Shown in pieces: positions 43,915 to 52,628 of a DNA stretch of 64,000 nt (position 1 is its first letter; the number at the start of each line of letters is the position of its first letter). A model generated the notes under the pieces. That model was not told the DNA's origin, made no database searches, and saw only the letters and a program-made list of their open reading frames with translations. The translations under genes were made by a program, and so were the position numbers. The DNA comes from Paenibacillus_AB hodogayensis (GTDB lineage Bacteria > Bacillota > Bacilli > Paenibacillales > NBRC-103111). The stretch covers positions 1,178,001 to 1,242,000 of the forward strand of contig NZ_BAAAYO010000001.1 in assembly GCF_039536325.1 (NCBI RefSeq). The letters are read 5' to 3'.

Positions 43915-45186
43915 TCAGGTCGTTTTGCCTCCGACCCGGCGAATGCTGTACGTAATTTGCATGTTGACGCGAATGTCTTTATACATGCTCTCCCAATTTT
44001 CCTTGGTGCGGATTTCCTTGTTCCAGTAGCCTGGCTGCTTGGCCCGCACGTATTCGCCGAAGCCGAAAATGTCGGCGCCCTTTTCTTGGGTTTTGCGCAC
44101 GAGGGTGTTGAACAGATTCGGCCCCAGCTTGGTGAGCTCCTGCTCGATCTGAGCGATTACCTGCCGGCTCAGTTGAACCTCTTCGTTCGATTTTTCCAGC
44201 AGATTGCCTTCATTGTGAATTTTCACGCTAATTTCCGGCTTACCGTTGCGGATGGCTACGTCGATACGCGATTTCCGGTGCGTAATCTGATACATGACGG
44301 ACGTTTCCGTGTCGGGAATTTGTACGAGAACGGAATAGCCGCCCGATTGCATATTTTTAATACCCATATAAGCACCGATTTCCAGCGGCTCCGTATGGCC
44401 GACCATCCGATCCGAGCGGAAAAAGGCGAGCCCGGCGACCTCGAAGCTGCCGCTTTCCACCGTCCGGATGTAGGGCAGTAACGGATCGGCCCCCTTGGAA
44501 GAGGCGGCGGACCAGTAGTACCCGGCGAACGCGTTGGGCAGCTTTCCCATCTGGACGGCGTGGTCCATCGTGCTGAGAATATACAGAATCGGTACCCGCT
44601 CCAGCTGCGGCACGATCCTCATCAGTTCGCCCGCCTCTCCTTCGGATACGATCATCCAGGACGTACGGCGCACTTCCGGATTGCGCCTTAAATATTCGTT
44701 TATATTGGCGAGTCCCTCTTCGGCGACTTTCTTGGAGATGACGATTACGCGCAGATGACCCCAGAACAGCCGGTGCGCCACTTCCTGCTGAATACTGTTG
44801 AAAGCGTCGTCGATCGTATGGCCGACGGCGTTCACTACCCATACGGGCTTCTCGCCGGATTTAGAGCCTCCGCCTCCCTCGCTCGGACCTAGAGGGATGC
44901 GTCCGGGAACGGCAATTTGTACGGTCACCCTAAGCTTGGGCGCGTCCATTTTCGGACGATTGTCCCCGATGAACGTAATATTCTTCGGCTTGTCGACCTC
45001 GTCCTTCGGGGCGGCATCGATGCCGACGCCGAGAATGATCGCCCGCTCCTCGATCTCCAGCCTGTCCCAGCAGCCCGTCAGCAGCGTTGCCAGCAGCATG
45101 GCGACGAGCGAGACCAGCGCCAGCTTAAGCGGTCCCGGCTTTCGGGTCGCGGCGTTTTTTTTCGTTTGTCGGTTTGGGCTCGTCAC
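43915..45186 (-). CDS. Ger(x)C-family spore germination lipoprotein (C subunit)
   Basis: A 423-residue lipoprotein, the C subunit of a nutrient germinant receptor in the spore inner membrane. The signal ends in a lipobox LLTGC followed directly by WDRLEIEERAIILGVGID, the family's hallmark mature start. The C-terminal part has the conserved IRxKENWESMYKDIRVN region. GTG at 45186 after GGAGGAGG is the best start; it overlaps the permease-like gene by about 60 bp. Order gerA-gerB-gerC with overlapping genes indicates one operon and stoichiometric expression. Confidence 0.92.
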   Translation of the reverse strand: MTSPNRQTKKNAATRKPGPLKLALVSLVAMLLATLLTGCWDRLEIEERAIILGVGIDAAPKDEVDKPKNITFIGDNRPKMDAPKLRVTVQIAVPGRIPLGPSEGGGGSKSGEKPVWVVNAVGHTIDDAFNSIQQEVAHRLFWGHLRVIVISKKVAEEGLANINEYLRRNPEVRRTSWMIVSEGEAGELMRIVPQLERVPILYILSTMDHAVQMGKLPNAFAGYYWSAASSKGADPLLPYIRTVESGSFEVAGLAFFRSDRMVGHTEPLEIGAYMGIKNMQSGGYSVLVQIPDTETSVMYQITHRKSRIDVAIRNGKPEISVKIHNEGNLLEKSNEEVQLSRQVIAQIEQELTKLGPNLFNTLVRKTQEKGADIFGFGEYVRAKQPGYWNKEIRTKENWESMYKDIRVNMQITYSIRRVGGKTT

Positions 45187-46276
45187 CGGCGCCTCCTCCC
45201 TTCTTGCGGACAAGCGCGACAATCAGAAGCAGCAGCGGATAAGCGATCGTCAAGAGCAGTCCGATTCTGCCGACGAACGAGATGGTATAGTACATATCGA
45301 CAACGTTCTGAGGGTACATGGCGAGCGTAAACACGAACGGAAGCAGCGGCAGCGATAAAAACTTGTGGTCCTTCAATCCGAGCAGTTGGCTGATCGAGTG
45401 GATGGTGAAATAATAGGTGGAATACAGCGTGGTAAACACCGCCGTTACCCAGATGGCCAAGAAAGCGGCGTCGAGCCGTTCCAAGATGTTCGCAGGCAGC
45501 GACGTGACCTTGGCCAGCTCCAGCGTCGGCCAAAGCAGCAGCTTGGTCTCCTCCGGTCCAAAGACGGCTAGCGTCGCCGCCACGATGAGAACGTAGAAAC
45601 CTCCCGCTATAAGCATCCCCCACATGGATGCCCGCGCCGCTCTCTTCGGGTTGCGCATCACGGGTATGACCATCGTCATGACGAAGGCCCCGTTGAACAG
45701 AGAAGCGATAGTGCCGATCTCGCGGGACACCTGGCGGAGCTCCTGCCCCCAGAAAGGCTGTATGTACAAGCCGTTAGCGTTTTTGAGCGACAGTGCGATA
45801 ATGAGCAGCCCGGGGAACAGCACCAGCGGCACGTAGAATTGATGAATATAGGCGAACGTCGTCAAGCTGGAACGGGTGGACAGGGCGGCCAGCAGCAGCA
45901 TGACGATTACAGTGATGTCCAGCGGCGTTTTGCGCAGAACGGACGTGACGACGACCTCCCCGAATTCGCGGGAAGCCAGAGCCGTCAGCTCCCCGAAAAA
46001 CACGATGATAAGTACGGCTCCGACTCTCGCCGGCCATTTGCCAATGAGCGCCTGACTATACTGAATGATGGTTTGGCGCGGGAACCGCTGACCCAGCTTC
46101 GTAATCAGGAAAAGTCCGACATACGCCACCAGCGCCGATACCGCCGTTAGGAGCGGGGCTCCCGGTCCGGCGCCGCGCGCGGCGAACAAGGGCAAAGGCA
46201 ATACGCCTACGCCGATGATCGTACTAATGATGACCGTCGCCGCCTGAATCGCCGTGATCTGACGCGGATTGTCCAT
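45125..46276 (-). CDS. GerB-type spore germination permease-like protein (B subunit)
   Basis: A 383-residue integral membrane protein of the endospore germination permease family (APC superfamily, PF03845), with about ten membrane segments from residue 10 to 355 and a charged C-terminal tail. It starts with the usual ITAIQAATVIISTIIGVGVLPLP. In GerABC receptors this subunit binds the germinant. It overlaps gerA by 53 bp and gerC by about 60 bp. The germinant is not predictable. Confidence 0.93.
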   Translation of the reverse strand: MDNPRQITAIQAATVIISTIIGVGVLPLPLFAARGAGPGAPLLTAVSALVAYVGLFLITKLGQRFPRQTIIQYSQALIGKWPARVGAVLIIVFFGELTALASREFGEVVVTSVLRKTPLDITVIVMLLLAALSTRSSLTTFAYIHQFYVPLVLFPGLLIIALSLKNANGLYIQPFWGQELRQVSREIGTIASLFNGAFVMTMVIPVMRNPKRAARASMWGMLIAGGFYVLIVAATLAVFGPEETKLLLWPTLELAKVTSLPANILERLDAAFLAIWVTAVFTTLYSTYYFTIHSISQLLGLKDHKFLSLPLLPFVFTLAMYPQNVVDMYYTISFVGRIGLLLTIAYPLLLLIVALVRKKGGGAGDEPKPTNEKKRRDPKAGTA

Positions 46277-47912
46277 TGCCGTTCCCCCCCCGGTTGCCTG
46301 CAGTAGTCGGATCTAACGTATTGTGCTTGGAATGCTCCAGCTCGTTGAAGCTTTCCGAGCCGACTCTCGTTTTGTCGAGCGTATGAAGCATCGCCGGACG
46401 CCGCTTCAACCACCACAACGGCGCGCGGAATACCGTATCCTTCATCCCTTCGAAGTTGCCGGGCACGACCGGACTCAAGTACGGCACCCCGAACGACTTC
46501 AACGACAGCAGGTGATTAACGATCAGGATCAGGCCGACCATGACCCCGTACAAGCCGAACATGCCGGCGATGATGATGATCGGAAACCGCAGCAGCCGCA
46601 AAGCCAATGCGGCGTTATAGGCCGGCGTGGCGAACGAGCCGATCGTCGTCAGGGCGATGACGACGACCGTAATCGGACTGACGAAGCCGGCGGCCACGGC
46701 CGCTTGACCGACGACGAGCACGCCGACGATCGACAGGGCGCCGCCTACCTGCTGCGGCAGCCGGATCGTCGCTTCCCGCAGCACCTCCATGGACACCTCC
46801 ATCACCAGCACCTCAACGACGGACGGAAACGGCACACCGGCACGTCCTCCCGCTACGGCAACGGCGAATTCGGTCGGGATCAGCTCCGGATTGAAGGAAA
46901 TGACTGCGACGTAAAGCGCCGGAAACACCAGCGAGAACAACAGCGCCAGCAGCCGTGCCAGACGGATAAAGCTGACGAGCAGGAACCGCTCCGCGTAATC
47001 CTCGCTCGTCTGGTAAAACTGGGTGAACACCGTGGGGGCGATCAGCGCCATAGGCGATCCGTCGACGATAATGATGACCCGGCCCTCCAGCAAATTCGCC
47101 ACCGCTTTATCGGGGCGCTCGGTCACTTGAATTTGCGGGAAAGGCGAGTAATGATTATCCTCTATCAACTGCTCGAGATATCCGGAATCGATAATGCCGT
47201 CTATTTCAATGAGCGAGAGCCGCCGCTGCACTTCCTCGACCAGCGCCGGATTGACGATGCCGTGTATGTAGCAGACCGCGATGCAGGTGCGGGTATACTT
47301 GCCGAGCTTGTTTATTTTAATGCGCAGATCGGGCGTCTGGAGACGATAGCGAACCAGAGAGATGTTCGTCATCAGGTTCTCGATAAATCCTTCGCGCGGT
47401 CCCCGAATGACCTGCTCGGTTTCGGGCTGATCGATCGAACGCTTCTCGACGTTGCGCGTACAGAAGACGAACGCTTCGTCCAAACCTTCGACATGGACGA
47501 CCGTGCTTCCATTCAACACTTCTTCGATGACCATCGGTATGCTTATTTCGGTTCTGCCGTCGCTGGAGAACAACACATCGTTCATCAGCTTGTTTTTCAA
47601 CGCTTTGCCGGTCGCCGGGGTTTCGTCCAGCCAGTTGCCGATCGTCATGAACGATTTGAGCGCTTCCTGGTGCCCGCCGTCCGTCAAGGGCGGGAAATAA
47701 CAGACGACCGCCGGAAGATTTCCCATGACATGGAACCGGCGAATAATAAAATCGTCGCTGTAGTCGAAGCTTTCCCGCAGCTTCGCTATCGTGTGCTCGA
47801 TATTTTTGGTGAACCGCTCTTCCGGTCTGACTTCCTGGTCGGGGTTATGGCTGCGTTTGAGCGAATTGCCGGTTTTTTTTCTTTTGTTCCTGCTCCAAGG
47901 AAAACGCATCAT
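46224..47912 (-). CDS. GerA-type spore germination protein (A subunit)
   Basis: A 562-residue A subunit of a germinant receptor. A long hydrophilic N-terminal domain (residues 1-290; ends in LEGRVIIIVDGSPMALIAP) precedes a membrane domain of four to five helices (~300-470) with the family hallmark AGGRAGVPFPSVVEVLVMEVSMEVLREA around residues 370-395 (landmark only). The ATG at 47912 follows GGAGGGG. The C-terminal tail, rich in Gly/Asn/His, is longer than usual. A sigma-G-type promoter precedes it, consistent with forespore expression. Confidence 0.93.
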   Translation of the reverse strand: MMRFPWSRNKRKKTGNSLKRSHNPDQEVRPEERFTKNIEHTIAKLRESFDYSDDFIIRRFHVMGNLPAVVCYFPPLTDGGHQEALKSFMTIGNWLDETPATGKALKNKLMNDVLFSSDGRTEISIPMVIEEVLNGSTVVHVEGLDEAFVFCTRNVEKRSIDQPETEQVIRGPREGFIENLMTNISLVRYRLQTPDLRIKINKLGKYTRTCIAVCYIHGIVNPALVEEVQRRLSLIEIDGIIDSGYLEQLIEDNHYSPFPQIQVTERPDKAVANLLEGRVIIIVDGSPMALIAPTVFTQFYQTSEDYAERFLLVSFIRLARLLALLFSLVFPALYVAVISFNPELIPTEFAVAVAGGRAGVPFPSVVEVLVMEVSMEVLREATIRLPQQVGGALSIVGVLVVGQAAVAAGFVSPITVVVIALTTIGSFATPAYNAALALRLLRFPIIIIAGMFGLYGVMVGLILIVNHLLSLKSFGVPYLSPVVPGNFEGMKDTVFRAPLWWLKRRPAMLHTLDKTRVGSESFNELEHSKHNTLDPTTAGNRGGNGNGQSASDHGDSGGDGHH

Positions 47913-47979
47913 GCAACAAGTCCCCTCCATTCGCTGCGACGCCTTTTCTCAAGTATGGAAACGGAATCGCTTTTACGCT

Positions 47980-48010
47980 TAGTATGGAGACTGTTGCCAA
48001 AGGCTATGCA
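47980..48010 (-). promoter_or_regulatory. Sigma-G-type promoter of the germination operon
   Basis: TGCATA (48010-48005), 18 bp, CATACTA (47986-47980) on the minus strand. The -10 is a perfect match to the sigma-G consensus and the -35 a close one. Confidence 0.75.
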
Positions 48011-48044
48011 TCACGGAGATTGAGGAAGCTTCGAGCTGCAGAAG

Positions 48045-48088
48045 TAAAAAACGCCTTTAGCGCTCGAAGAGCAGCTAAAGACGTTGAC
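48045..48088 (-). terminator. Intrinsic terminator of the COG0523 GTPase gene
   Basis: On the minus strand AACGTCTTTAGC pairs with GCTAAAGGCGTT (one mismatch) and is followed by T6. Confidence 0.85.
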
Positions 48089-48100
48089 AGAACTTGCCGT

Positions 48101-49123
48101 TTAAATCGGCTTATTCATTAAGGCGAGCATTTCCCGCTCCAGCTCCGTGCGCTCGAAATGCTCGCCGATGAATACCGCGACATCCGGAACGTCTCCCTGC
48201 GGTGCGATCCGCATCAGATCGAGCTGCTTGTACGCATACTGGAACATAAAGCGGGCCGACGTATCGGTAAAGGTCAATATGCCCTTGGCCCGGTAAATCT
48301 CGTCAGGCAGCCGCCCCATCATCGCTTCGAACGCTTCGCTGTCCACCGGCCGGTCCACATAGCAGGTATAAGCCATAACATGCTCGTGCCCGTGATGATG
48401 GGCATGCTTCTGCTCGTGATCATGTCCATGCTCGGCACAGTCCGGCGTGCATCCCGCTTCGCCGTCTTCATGCTTGTGCGCGGACGTCGCATCCGCAGCC
48501 GGACCGCCAGTGCCGTTCGACCGTTCCAGCCGGCCGATATCCGTATCTGCCGCGATCGTGCGCTCTATGCGAACGAGAGGGGTCCATTCGCGGATGACAC
48601 GCTCCAGAGCGTCCGCCTCCGCCTCCGTCACCAGATCGATCTTGTTCAGCAGCAGCGCGTCCGCGCAGCGGATCTGCTCCTTCATCAGCCGGAACGTCTG
48701 CCCTTTGCCTCTACTTAATTGATCCTGCAAATGAGCGGCGTCGACGACCGTGACCACCTGCCTTAGCTCCATTCGTTTGAGCATCGAAGCGTCCCCGATC
48801 GCATCGATAATGTCGAGCGGGTTCGCCGCTCCCGTCGATTCCACCAGCACGAGGTCGGGATGATGCTCGTCGATCAGTTTGAGCATCTCCATGCCGAGAT
48901 CGCCGCGGACCGTGCAGCAGATGCAGCCGCCGAGCATCTCCGCCATCCGCACGTCCGGGCCGAGCTGGACGCCGTCCAGATTGACTTCCCCGAGCTCGTT
49001 CATGACGACGGCCGCCTTGCGGCCGGAACGTTCCGCCGCCTCCAGCCATCGCTTTAATAATGTCGTCTTGCCGCTGCCCAGAAAGCCGGACAACAAATAT
49101 ACGGGTATGACTGTGTTTTCCAT
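48101..49123 (-). CDS. COG0523-family GTPase, putative zinc metallochaperone (ZagA/YciC-like)
   Basis: A 340-residue CobW/COG0523 GTPase. Walker A GFLGSGKTT is at residues 13-21, the CxCC metal-binding motif GGCICC at 65-70, ESTGAANP near residue 95, and the NKID guanine motif near 160. A His-rich linker (~215-250: EHGHDHEQKHAHHHGHEH) separates it from the C-terminal CobW_C domain. Members with CxCC and His-rich linkers deliver zinc to client enzymes during zinc shortage; B. subtilis ZagA (YciC) is the model and is Zur-regulated. The ATG at 49123 follows GGGAGCT. A Zur-like palindrome lies just upstream of its consensus -35. Confidence 0.9.
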   Translation of the reverse strand: MENTVIPVYLLSGFLGSGKTTLLKRWLEAAERSGRKAAVVMNELGEVNLDGVQLGPDVRMAEMLGGCICCTVRGDLGMEMLKLIDEHHPDLVLVESTGAANPLDIIDAIGDASMLKRMELRQVVTVVDAAHLQDQLSRGKGQTFRLMKEQIRCADALLLNKIDLVTEAEADALERVIREWTPLVRIERTIAADTDIGRLERSNGTGGPAADATSAHKHEDGEAGCTPDCAEHGHDHEQKHAHHHGHEHVMAYTCYVDRPVDSEAFEAMMGRLPDEIYRAKGILTFTDTSARFMFQYAYKQLDLMRIAPQGDVPDVAVFIGEHFERTELEREMLALMNKPI

Positions 49124-49185
49124 TTTGAGAGCTCCCATTCTCCATACAGCGAAATTCGTTATGTTTGCTGTTAACGTTTGCTATT

Positions 49186-49215
49186 ACTTTAGCGGAGAGC
49201 CGCACGACTTGTCAA
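49186..49215 (-). promoter_or_regulatory. Sigma-A promoter of the COG0523 gene
   Basis: TTGACA (49215-49210) and TAAAGT (49191-49186) are 18 bp apart on the minus strand, about 65 bp upstream of the start codon. Confidence 0.7.
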
Positions 49216-49216
49216 A

Positions 49217-49237
49217 TATTCGTAATTATTATGATTA
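49217..49237. promoter_or_regulatory. Zur-like operator
   Basis: TATTCGTAATTATTATGATTA is near-palindromic around 49227; its core TCGTAAT-T-ATTATGA differs from the Bacillus Zur core TCGTAAT-N-ATTACGA at one base. It abuts the -35 box of the zinc-chaperone gene. Confidence 0.65.
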
Positions 49238-49326
49238 ACAGACCCGATACGGCTGACAAGGATCGTCGGATTAGGGAACAGGCTTTGCGGGAAAGCTAAC
49301 GCCAAACAAGGAGGGTGGTGATCGAG

Positions 49327-49509
49327 ATGGATGAGGAAGAGATCCGCGAGCTGGAACCGAAATATACCGGCAACCAACGCAAGCTGACCGAAGGGGAGGC
49401 GTTTGCGATCAAAAACGATCCGAATTTCGAAGGAGACGACGACGACGGATTGCTGGAAAACATTCCGGGCATTTTGCTGGCCGGCATGCATCCGAACCGC
49501 CCTAATTAA
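49327..49509 (+). CDS. Small acidic hypothetical protein
   Basis: A 60-residue, very acidic soluble protein (MDEEEIRELEPKYTG..., a DDDD run in the middle). No domain recognised. The strong AAGGAGGG at 49308-49315 and a terminator close behind support that it is real. An upstream GTG at 49318 is too near the ribosome site. It is divergent from the zinc-chaperone gene; whether it shares the Zur-like box is unknown. Confidence 0.6.
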   Translation: MDEEEIRELEPKYTGNQRKLTEGEAFAIKNDPNFEGDDDDGLLENIPGILLAGMHPNRPN

Positions 49510-49530
49510 TCGAAATCTTAGCTTGCCTAA

Positions 49531-49566
49531 CAAGAGCCGATCCGCCCGACGGAAAGGCTCTTTTTG
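49531..49566 (+). terminator. Intrinsic terminator after the small acidic protein gene
   Basis: AGAGCC...GGCTCT stem with inner TCCG/CGGA pairing, then TTTTTG. Confidence 0.8.
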
Positions 49567-49625
49567 CGCAATCGGAACGCTTGCGCTGCTCATTAGCAGG
49601 AGGAGCGGTCTGCTCCATCGCATTC

Positions 49626-50099
49626 TTAGCTTCCCGAGGGCTCGCTATGCTTGCCGAGCAACTGAGTCAGCTCTTTCATAAACATGTTGATATCCTTGAA
49701 CTGACGATATACCGAGGCGAAACGGACGTAGGCCACTTCGTCGACCGGGTACAGTTGTACCATCACCTGCTCCCCGATATCGCGGCTTGCAACCTCGGCG
49801 TAGGCTTGGCTGCGCATTTCCTTCTCTACCTCGGAGACGATCGCCTCCAACTGCTCTACGGATACAGGACGTTTCTCGCAAGCCCGGATCAGCCCGCGCA
49901 GCATTTTGTCGCGGCTGAATTCCTCCCGGCTGCCGTCCTTCTTAATGACGATCAGAGGCGTTTCTTCCACCATCTCGAAGGTTGTAAACCGGCGTTGACA
50001 TTTCTCGCATTCGCGTCGGCGGCGGATCGACTTGTTGTCGTTGGCCGGCCGGGAATCGAGCACTTTCGTTCCCGAATAGTCGCAAAACGGACATTTCAT
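49626..50099 (-). CDS. nrdR: Transcriptional repressor NrdR
   Basis: A 157-residue NrdR. The zinc ribbon opens the protein ([17 protein letters not shown]; Cys pair at 3/6 and the second pair in [12 protein letters not shown] at ~31/34), followed by an ATP-cone domain ([17 protein letters not shown], ~49-65). It represses ribonucleotide reductase genes depending on bound dATP/ATP. The ATG at 50099 follows GGGAGCT. In Bacillus the gene sits downstream of polA-mutM-coaE; here a spore-protein and lytic transglycosylase gene lie between. Confidence 0.95.
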   Translation of the reverse strand: MKCPFCDYSGTKVLDSRPANDNKSIRRRRECEKCQRRFTTFEMVEETPLIVIKKDGSREEFSRDKMLRGLIRACEKRPVSVEQLEAIVSEVEKEMRSQAYAEVASRDIGEQVMVQLYPVDEVAYVRFASVYRQFKDINMFMKELTQLLGKHSEPSGS

Positions 50100-50145
50100 G
50101 ACGGGAGCTCCCTTCGTAAAGCCATATGGATTACCAATCAATACC

Positions 50146-50176
50146 TGTAATGAACTTCCGAATTCCGCACATAATA
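50146..50176 (+). promoter_or_regulatory. Candidate sigma-G promoter of the SASP gene
   Basis: CATAATA (50170-50176) fits the sigma-G -10; a poor -35 TGTAAT lies 18 bp upstream (50146-50151). Assignment rests mostly on the -10 and on the product. Confidence 0.45.
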
Positions 50177-50206
50177 CAATTACAATCGACAAGGAGGTGA
50201 GACGAA

Positions 50207-50425
50207 ATGGCACAAGGACAATCCCGTTCCAGCAACACGCTTGTAGTTCCTCAAGCTAATGCTGCTCTTGACCAACTGAAATATGAAGTAGCTCAAGAGC
50301 TCGGTATTGCGATCCCGCAAGATGGTTACTACGGTAACATGGCTACCCGCGACACGGGTGCTATCGGTGGTCACATTACTCGCAAATTGGTACAAATCGC
50401 CGAGCAACAACTCGCCGGCCGTTAA
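50207..50425 (+). CDS. Alpha/beta-type small acid-soluble spore protein
   Basis: A 72-residue SASP that coats and protects DNA in dormant spores and is degraded by the Gpr protease on germination. Both family signatures are present: [10 protein letters not shown] (containing the Gpr cleavage region, ~residues 25-34) and [20 protein letters not shown] (~43-62). The ATG follows a perfect AAGGAGGTG. It is transcribed away from nrdR and ends in a terminator that contains a sequence gap. Confidence 0.97.
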   Translation: MAQGQSRSSNTLVVPQANAALDQLKYEVAQELGIAIPQDGYYGNMATRDTGAIGGHITRKLVQIAEQQLAGR

Positions 50426-50440
50426 ACTTAACCGATTATA

Positions 50441-50518
50441 AAGCGCCCGGACAAGCTNNNNNNNNNNNNNNNNNNNNNNNNNNNNNNNNNNNNCCCGAAG
50501 CTTGTCCGGCGTTTTATT
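50441..50518 (+). terminator. SASP-gene terminator interrupted by an assembly gap
   Basis: GCGCCCGGACAAGCT on the left and AGCTTGTCCGGCG, then TTTTATT, on the right are complementary; 36 N at 50458-50493 occupy the loop. Confidence 0.75.
50458..50493. other. Assembly gap (36 N)
   Basis: An unresolved run in the loop of the hairpin above; its true length may differ and is probably shorter. Confidence 0.95.
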
Positions 50519-50580
50519 ATGCCGCAAAACCGGAATCTCCCAACGGATCGGGCTATCTATGCATTCGCGCAAGCATGCCG

Positions 50581-51153
50581 CTACGTGCTGAAGCGGTCTT
50601 CGTATAGCTTGGCGTATTTGTCGTAGTAGTAGAGCACGCGCTGTACATAATGCCTCGTCTCACCGAACGGAATGTTTCCCAGCCCCTTCAACGTTCCGTC
50701 CCACGTTCCGTTGTCCAGCCATTTCCGCGCGTTGCCGGGTCCGGCATTATAGGCGGCCAGCACGGCGATCGGATTGTTGTCAAATTGATTATACAACGAT
50801 TTTAAATACCAGGCACCTACTTCAATGTTTACATCCGCCCTATGTAGCAGTTGCGACGTTTCTTCCGCATATCCCGCCTTCTGAACGACCCATTCCGCCG
50901 TATCCGGCATCAGCTGCATCAGGCCGACCGCACCCTTCCGGGATACCTTATCCGGGTTAAAGTTCGTTTCCACCCTTATAATGGCGGCGACCATAAACGG
51001 ATCAACGCCGTACGACCGCGCGCTGAGCGCAATGTCCTGGTCGTGGCGGATCGGGTATACCCATTTTCCCAGCCAGGCCGTATTGTAGAACAATAAGATG
51101 AGCAGAGAAACGAACAATAGGACGAATACTCTTTTCTTACGCAGAAACCTCAT
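50581..51153 (-). CDS. Membrane-anchored lytic transglycosylase (Slt-type)
   Basis: A 190-residue protein with an N-terminal anchor (residues ~8-28) and a lysozyme-like SLT domain. The catalytic Glu is in IIRVETNFNPDKVSRKGAVGLMQ (E near residue 61; the ES/ET..F..... GLMQ pattern is diagnostic) and NAGPG at ~130-134 completes the goose-lysozyme-like motif. It cleaves glycan strands between MurNAc and GlcNAc, forming 1,6-anhydro ends. The ATG at 51153 overlaps the coaE stop as TAATG, so it is translationally coupled to coaE; a longer start seven codons earlier is less likely. Confidence 0.92.
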   Translation of the reverse strand: MRFLRKKRVFVLLFVSLLILLFYNTAWLGKWVYPIRHDQDIALSARSYGVDPFMVAAIIRVETNFNPDKVSRKGAVGLMQLMPDTAEWVVQKAGYAEETSQLLHRADVNIEVGAWYLKSLYNQFDNNPIAVLAAYNAGPGNARKWLDNGTWDGTLKGLGNIPFGETRHYVQRVLYYYDKYAKLYEDRFST

Positions 51154-51746
51154 TACCGTTCCTTTCGTTTGCAAAATTCGTCCACCTGCCGCTCCGTATC
51201 GGCAATCGTTCCGCTGTTGTCGATCACCTCGTCGGCTAGCCGCTTTTTTTCCTCGATCGGCATTTGCGCCGCCAGCCGGCTCTCCGCCTGCTCCGACGTC
51301 AACCCGTCGCGGCTTTGCAGCCGGGACAGCTGGAGCTCACGCGGAATGTAGACGAGCAGCGTGCTATCGAACATAAAAGCAAGCTTCGATTCGAACAAAA
51401 GCGGTACATCAACAATAACGAGCTTGTCCGGCGCGGAAGAATGCGTCTCCTCCATCCGTTCGCGCATCAGAGCGCGAATGCGGGGGTGCAGGAGGGCTTC
51501 GAGATCCTTTCTCGCCTTCTCGTCCTTGAATACGACGTCGCCCAACGCTTTCCGGTTCAGGCTGCCGTCCTCGCTCAGCACGGAAGAGCCGAACCGTTCG
51601 GCCACGAGCGCCAGCGCGGGCGCTCCGGGAAGCACCACTTCCCGGGCGATCAGATCGGCATCGATCAACAGCGCCCCGCGCCGGACAAGCATGGCGGCGA
51701 CCGTACTTTTACCGCAAGCAATCCCTCCGGTCAATCCGATATTCAT
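51153..51746 (-). CDS. coaE: Dephospho-CoA kinase
   Basis: A 197-residue kinase for the last step of coenzyme A synthesis (ATP-dependent phosphorylation of the 3'-OH of dephospho-CoA). P-loop GGIACGKST at residues 7-15, the DAD in LLIDADLIAREVV (~26-38), and the lid with RLQSRDGLT (~139-147) are typical. Start ATG at 51746. The gene follows ytaF by about 15 bp and overlaps the transglycosylase gene by one base, all in the polA-mutM-ytaF-coaE unit. Confidence 0.96.
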   Translation of the reverse strand: MNIGLTGGIACGKSTVAAMLVRRGALLIDADLIAREVVLPGAPALALVAERFGSSVLSEDGSLNRKALGDVVFKDEKARKDLEALLHPRIRALMRERMEETHSSAPDKLVIVDVPLLFESKLAFMFDSTLLVYIPRELQLSRLQSRDGLTSEQAESRLAAQMPIEEKKRLADEVIDNSGTIADTERQVDEFCKRKER

Positions 51747-51761
51747 GCAGCCACACGCCCC

Positions 51762-52526
51762 TTACATCAGTTTCATGACGCCCATTGCGATCAGCATGCA
51801 GCCCGGCAGCACCGCCAGCCGCTGCAGCCAGCGCGCGTCGGCAAACGCGAAGCCGAAGCGCAAGCCCAGCGATATGAACAACCCGCTGGCCAAGGCAATG
51901 ACGCCGGCCGTTACGAGCGGCGCAAAGCCGATAAACGCCGCGCCGATCCCCGCCCCGAAAGCGTCGAGCGACAGCGCCACGCCGAGCAGCACCGCCTCCG
52001 AAGGCGATATGTAGCCCGACCGGTCCACGTCGGCAAGCGCCGGGGTGCGCAATATTTCGATAACGAGGCCTAGCCGCTTCATCTCGATCCGCAGCACCGG
52101 CCGAATGACGCTCCCAGCGGCTATTTCCGCTGCCGATTCCGGATGGTCCTGCCGCACGTCGGACGTCCCGTCGCCGGTATGCGCTTCCGCGACCCGTCCC
52201 GTCCGCGCTTTGGCAGTTGGCTCCGCCTCCACTGTTCCCGCCGTTCTGCCGCCGTCCGCCCGCTGCCTCCACATCTGAACGATCGCCCACAGGCCGATGC
52301 CGATCAGGATGACTGCGCCGATGGCGGAAGCGACGGAAGGGGACAAGAAGTTGGCGATAAACGCCCCGATCTGCATCGAGACGAAGATCACGAGACCGGA
52401 ACAGCAGGAAATGATGGCGATCGAGAGCAGCGGAATGCGTATTTTGCGCAGCCCGTACATGACTCCGACGCCAAAACCGTCCAAACTGACCGCAAGCGCC
52501 AAAACAGCCAACGATAAAAAAGGCAT
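51762..52526 (-). CDS. ytaF: YtaF-family sporulation membrane protein (MntP-like)
   Basis: A 254-residue membrane protein of the MntP/YtaF (manganese efflux pump-like) family. Six membrane segments are visible: three at residues ~1-85 and three at ~165-250, separated by a long hydrophilic insert (~90-150, rich in Ala/Gly/Glu) that is larger than in B. subtilis YtaF. The Asp motifs SLDGFG near the start and SLDAFG in the second half are the paired internal repeats. Ion specificity is not proved for YtaF. The ATG at 52526 follows GGAGGAGGGTG; position between mutM and coaE supports the name. Confidence 0.9.
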   Translation of the reverse strand: MPFLSLAVLALAVSLDGFGVGVMYGLRKIRIPLLSIAIISCCSGLVIFVSMQIGAFIANFLSPSVASAIGAVILIGIGLWAIVQMWRQRADGGRTAGTVEAEPTAKARTGRVAEAHTGDGTSDVRQDHPESAAEIAAGSVIRPVLRIEMKRLGLVIEILRTPALADVDRSGYISPSEAVLLGVALSLDAFGAGIGAAFIGFAPLVTAGVIALASGLFISLGLRFGFAFADARWLQRLAVLPGCMLIAMGVMKLM

Positions 52527-52628
52527 AAACACCCTCCTCCAGCACAAGCTGCATATTCGCGAGACCGTAACGATACGATCATCCTATGAAGCTTGGCGGG
52601 AATGGGTGTCTTCTTCTGCGAAGCGGGT

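Noticed and set aside
46323..48023. A 566-codon plus-strand frame opposite the gerA gene
   Set aside because: Arg/His/Gln-rich shadow of a clear GerA protein; no start signal.
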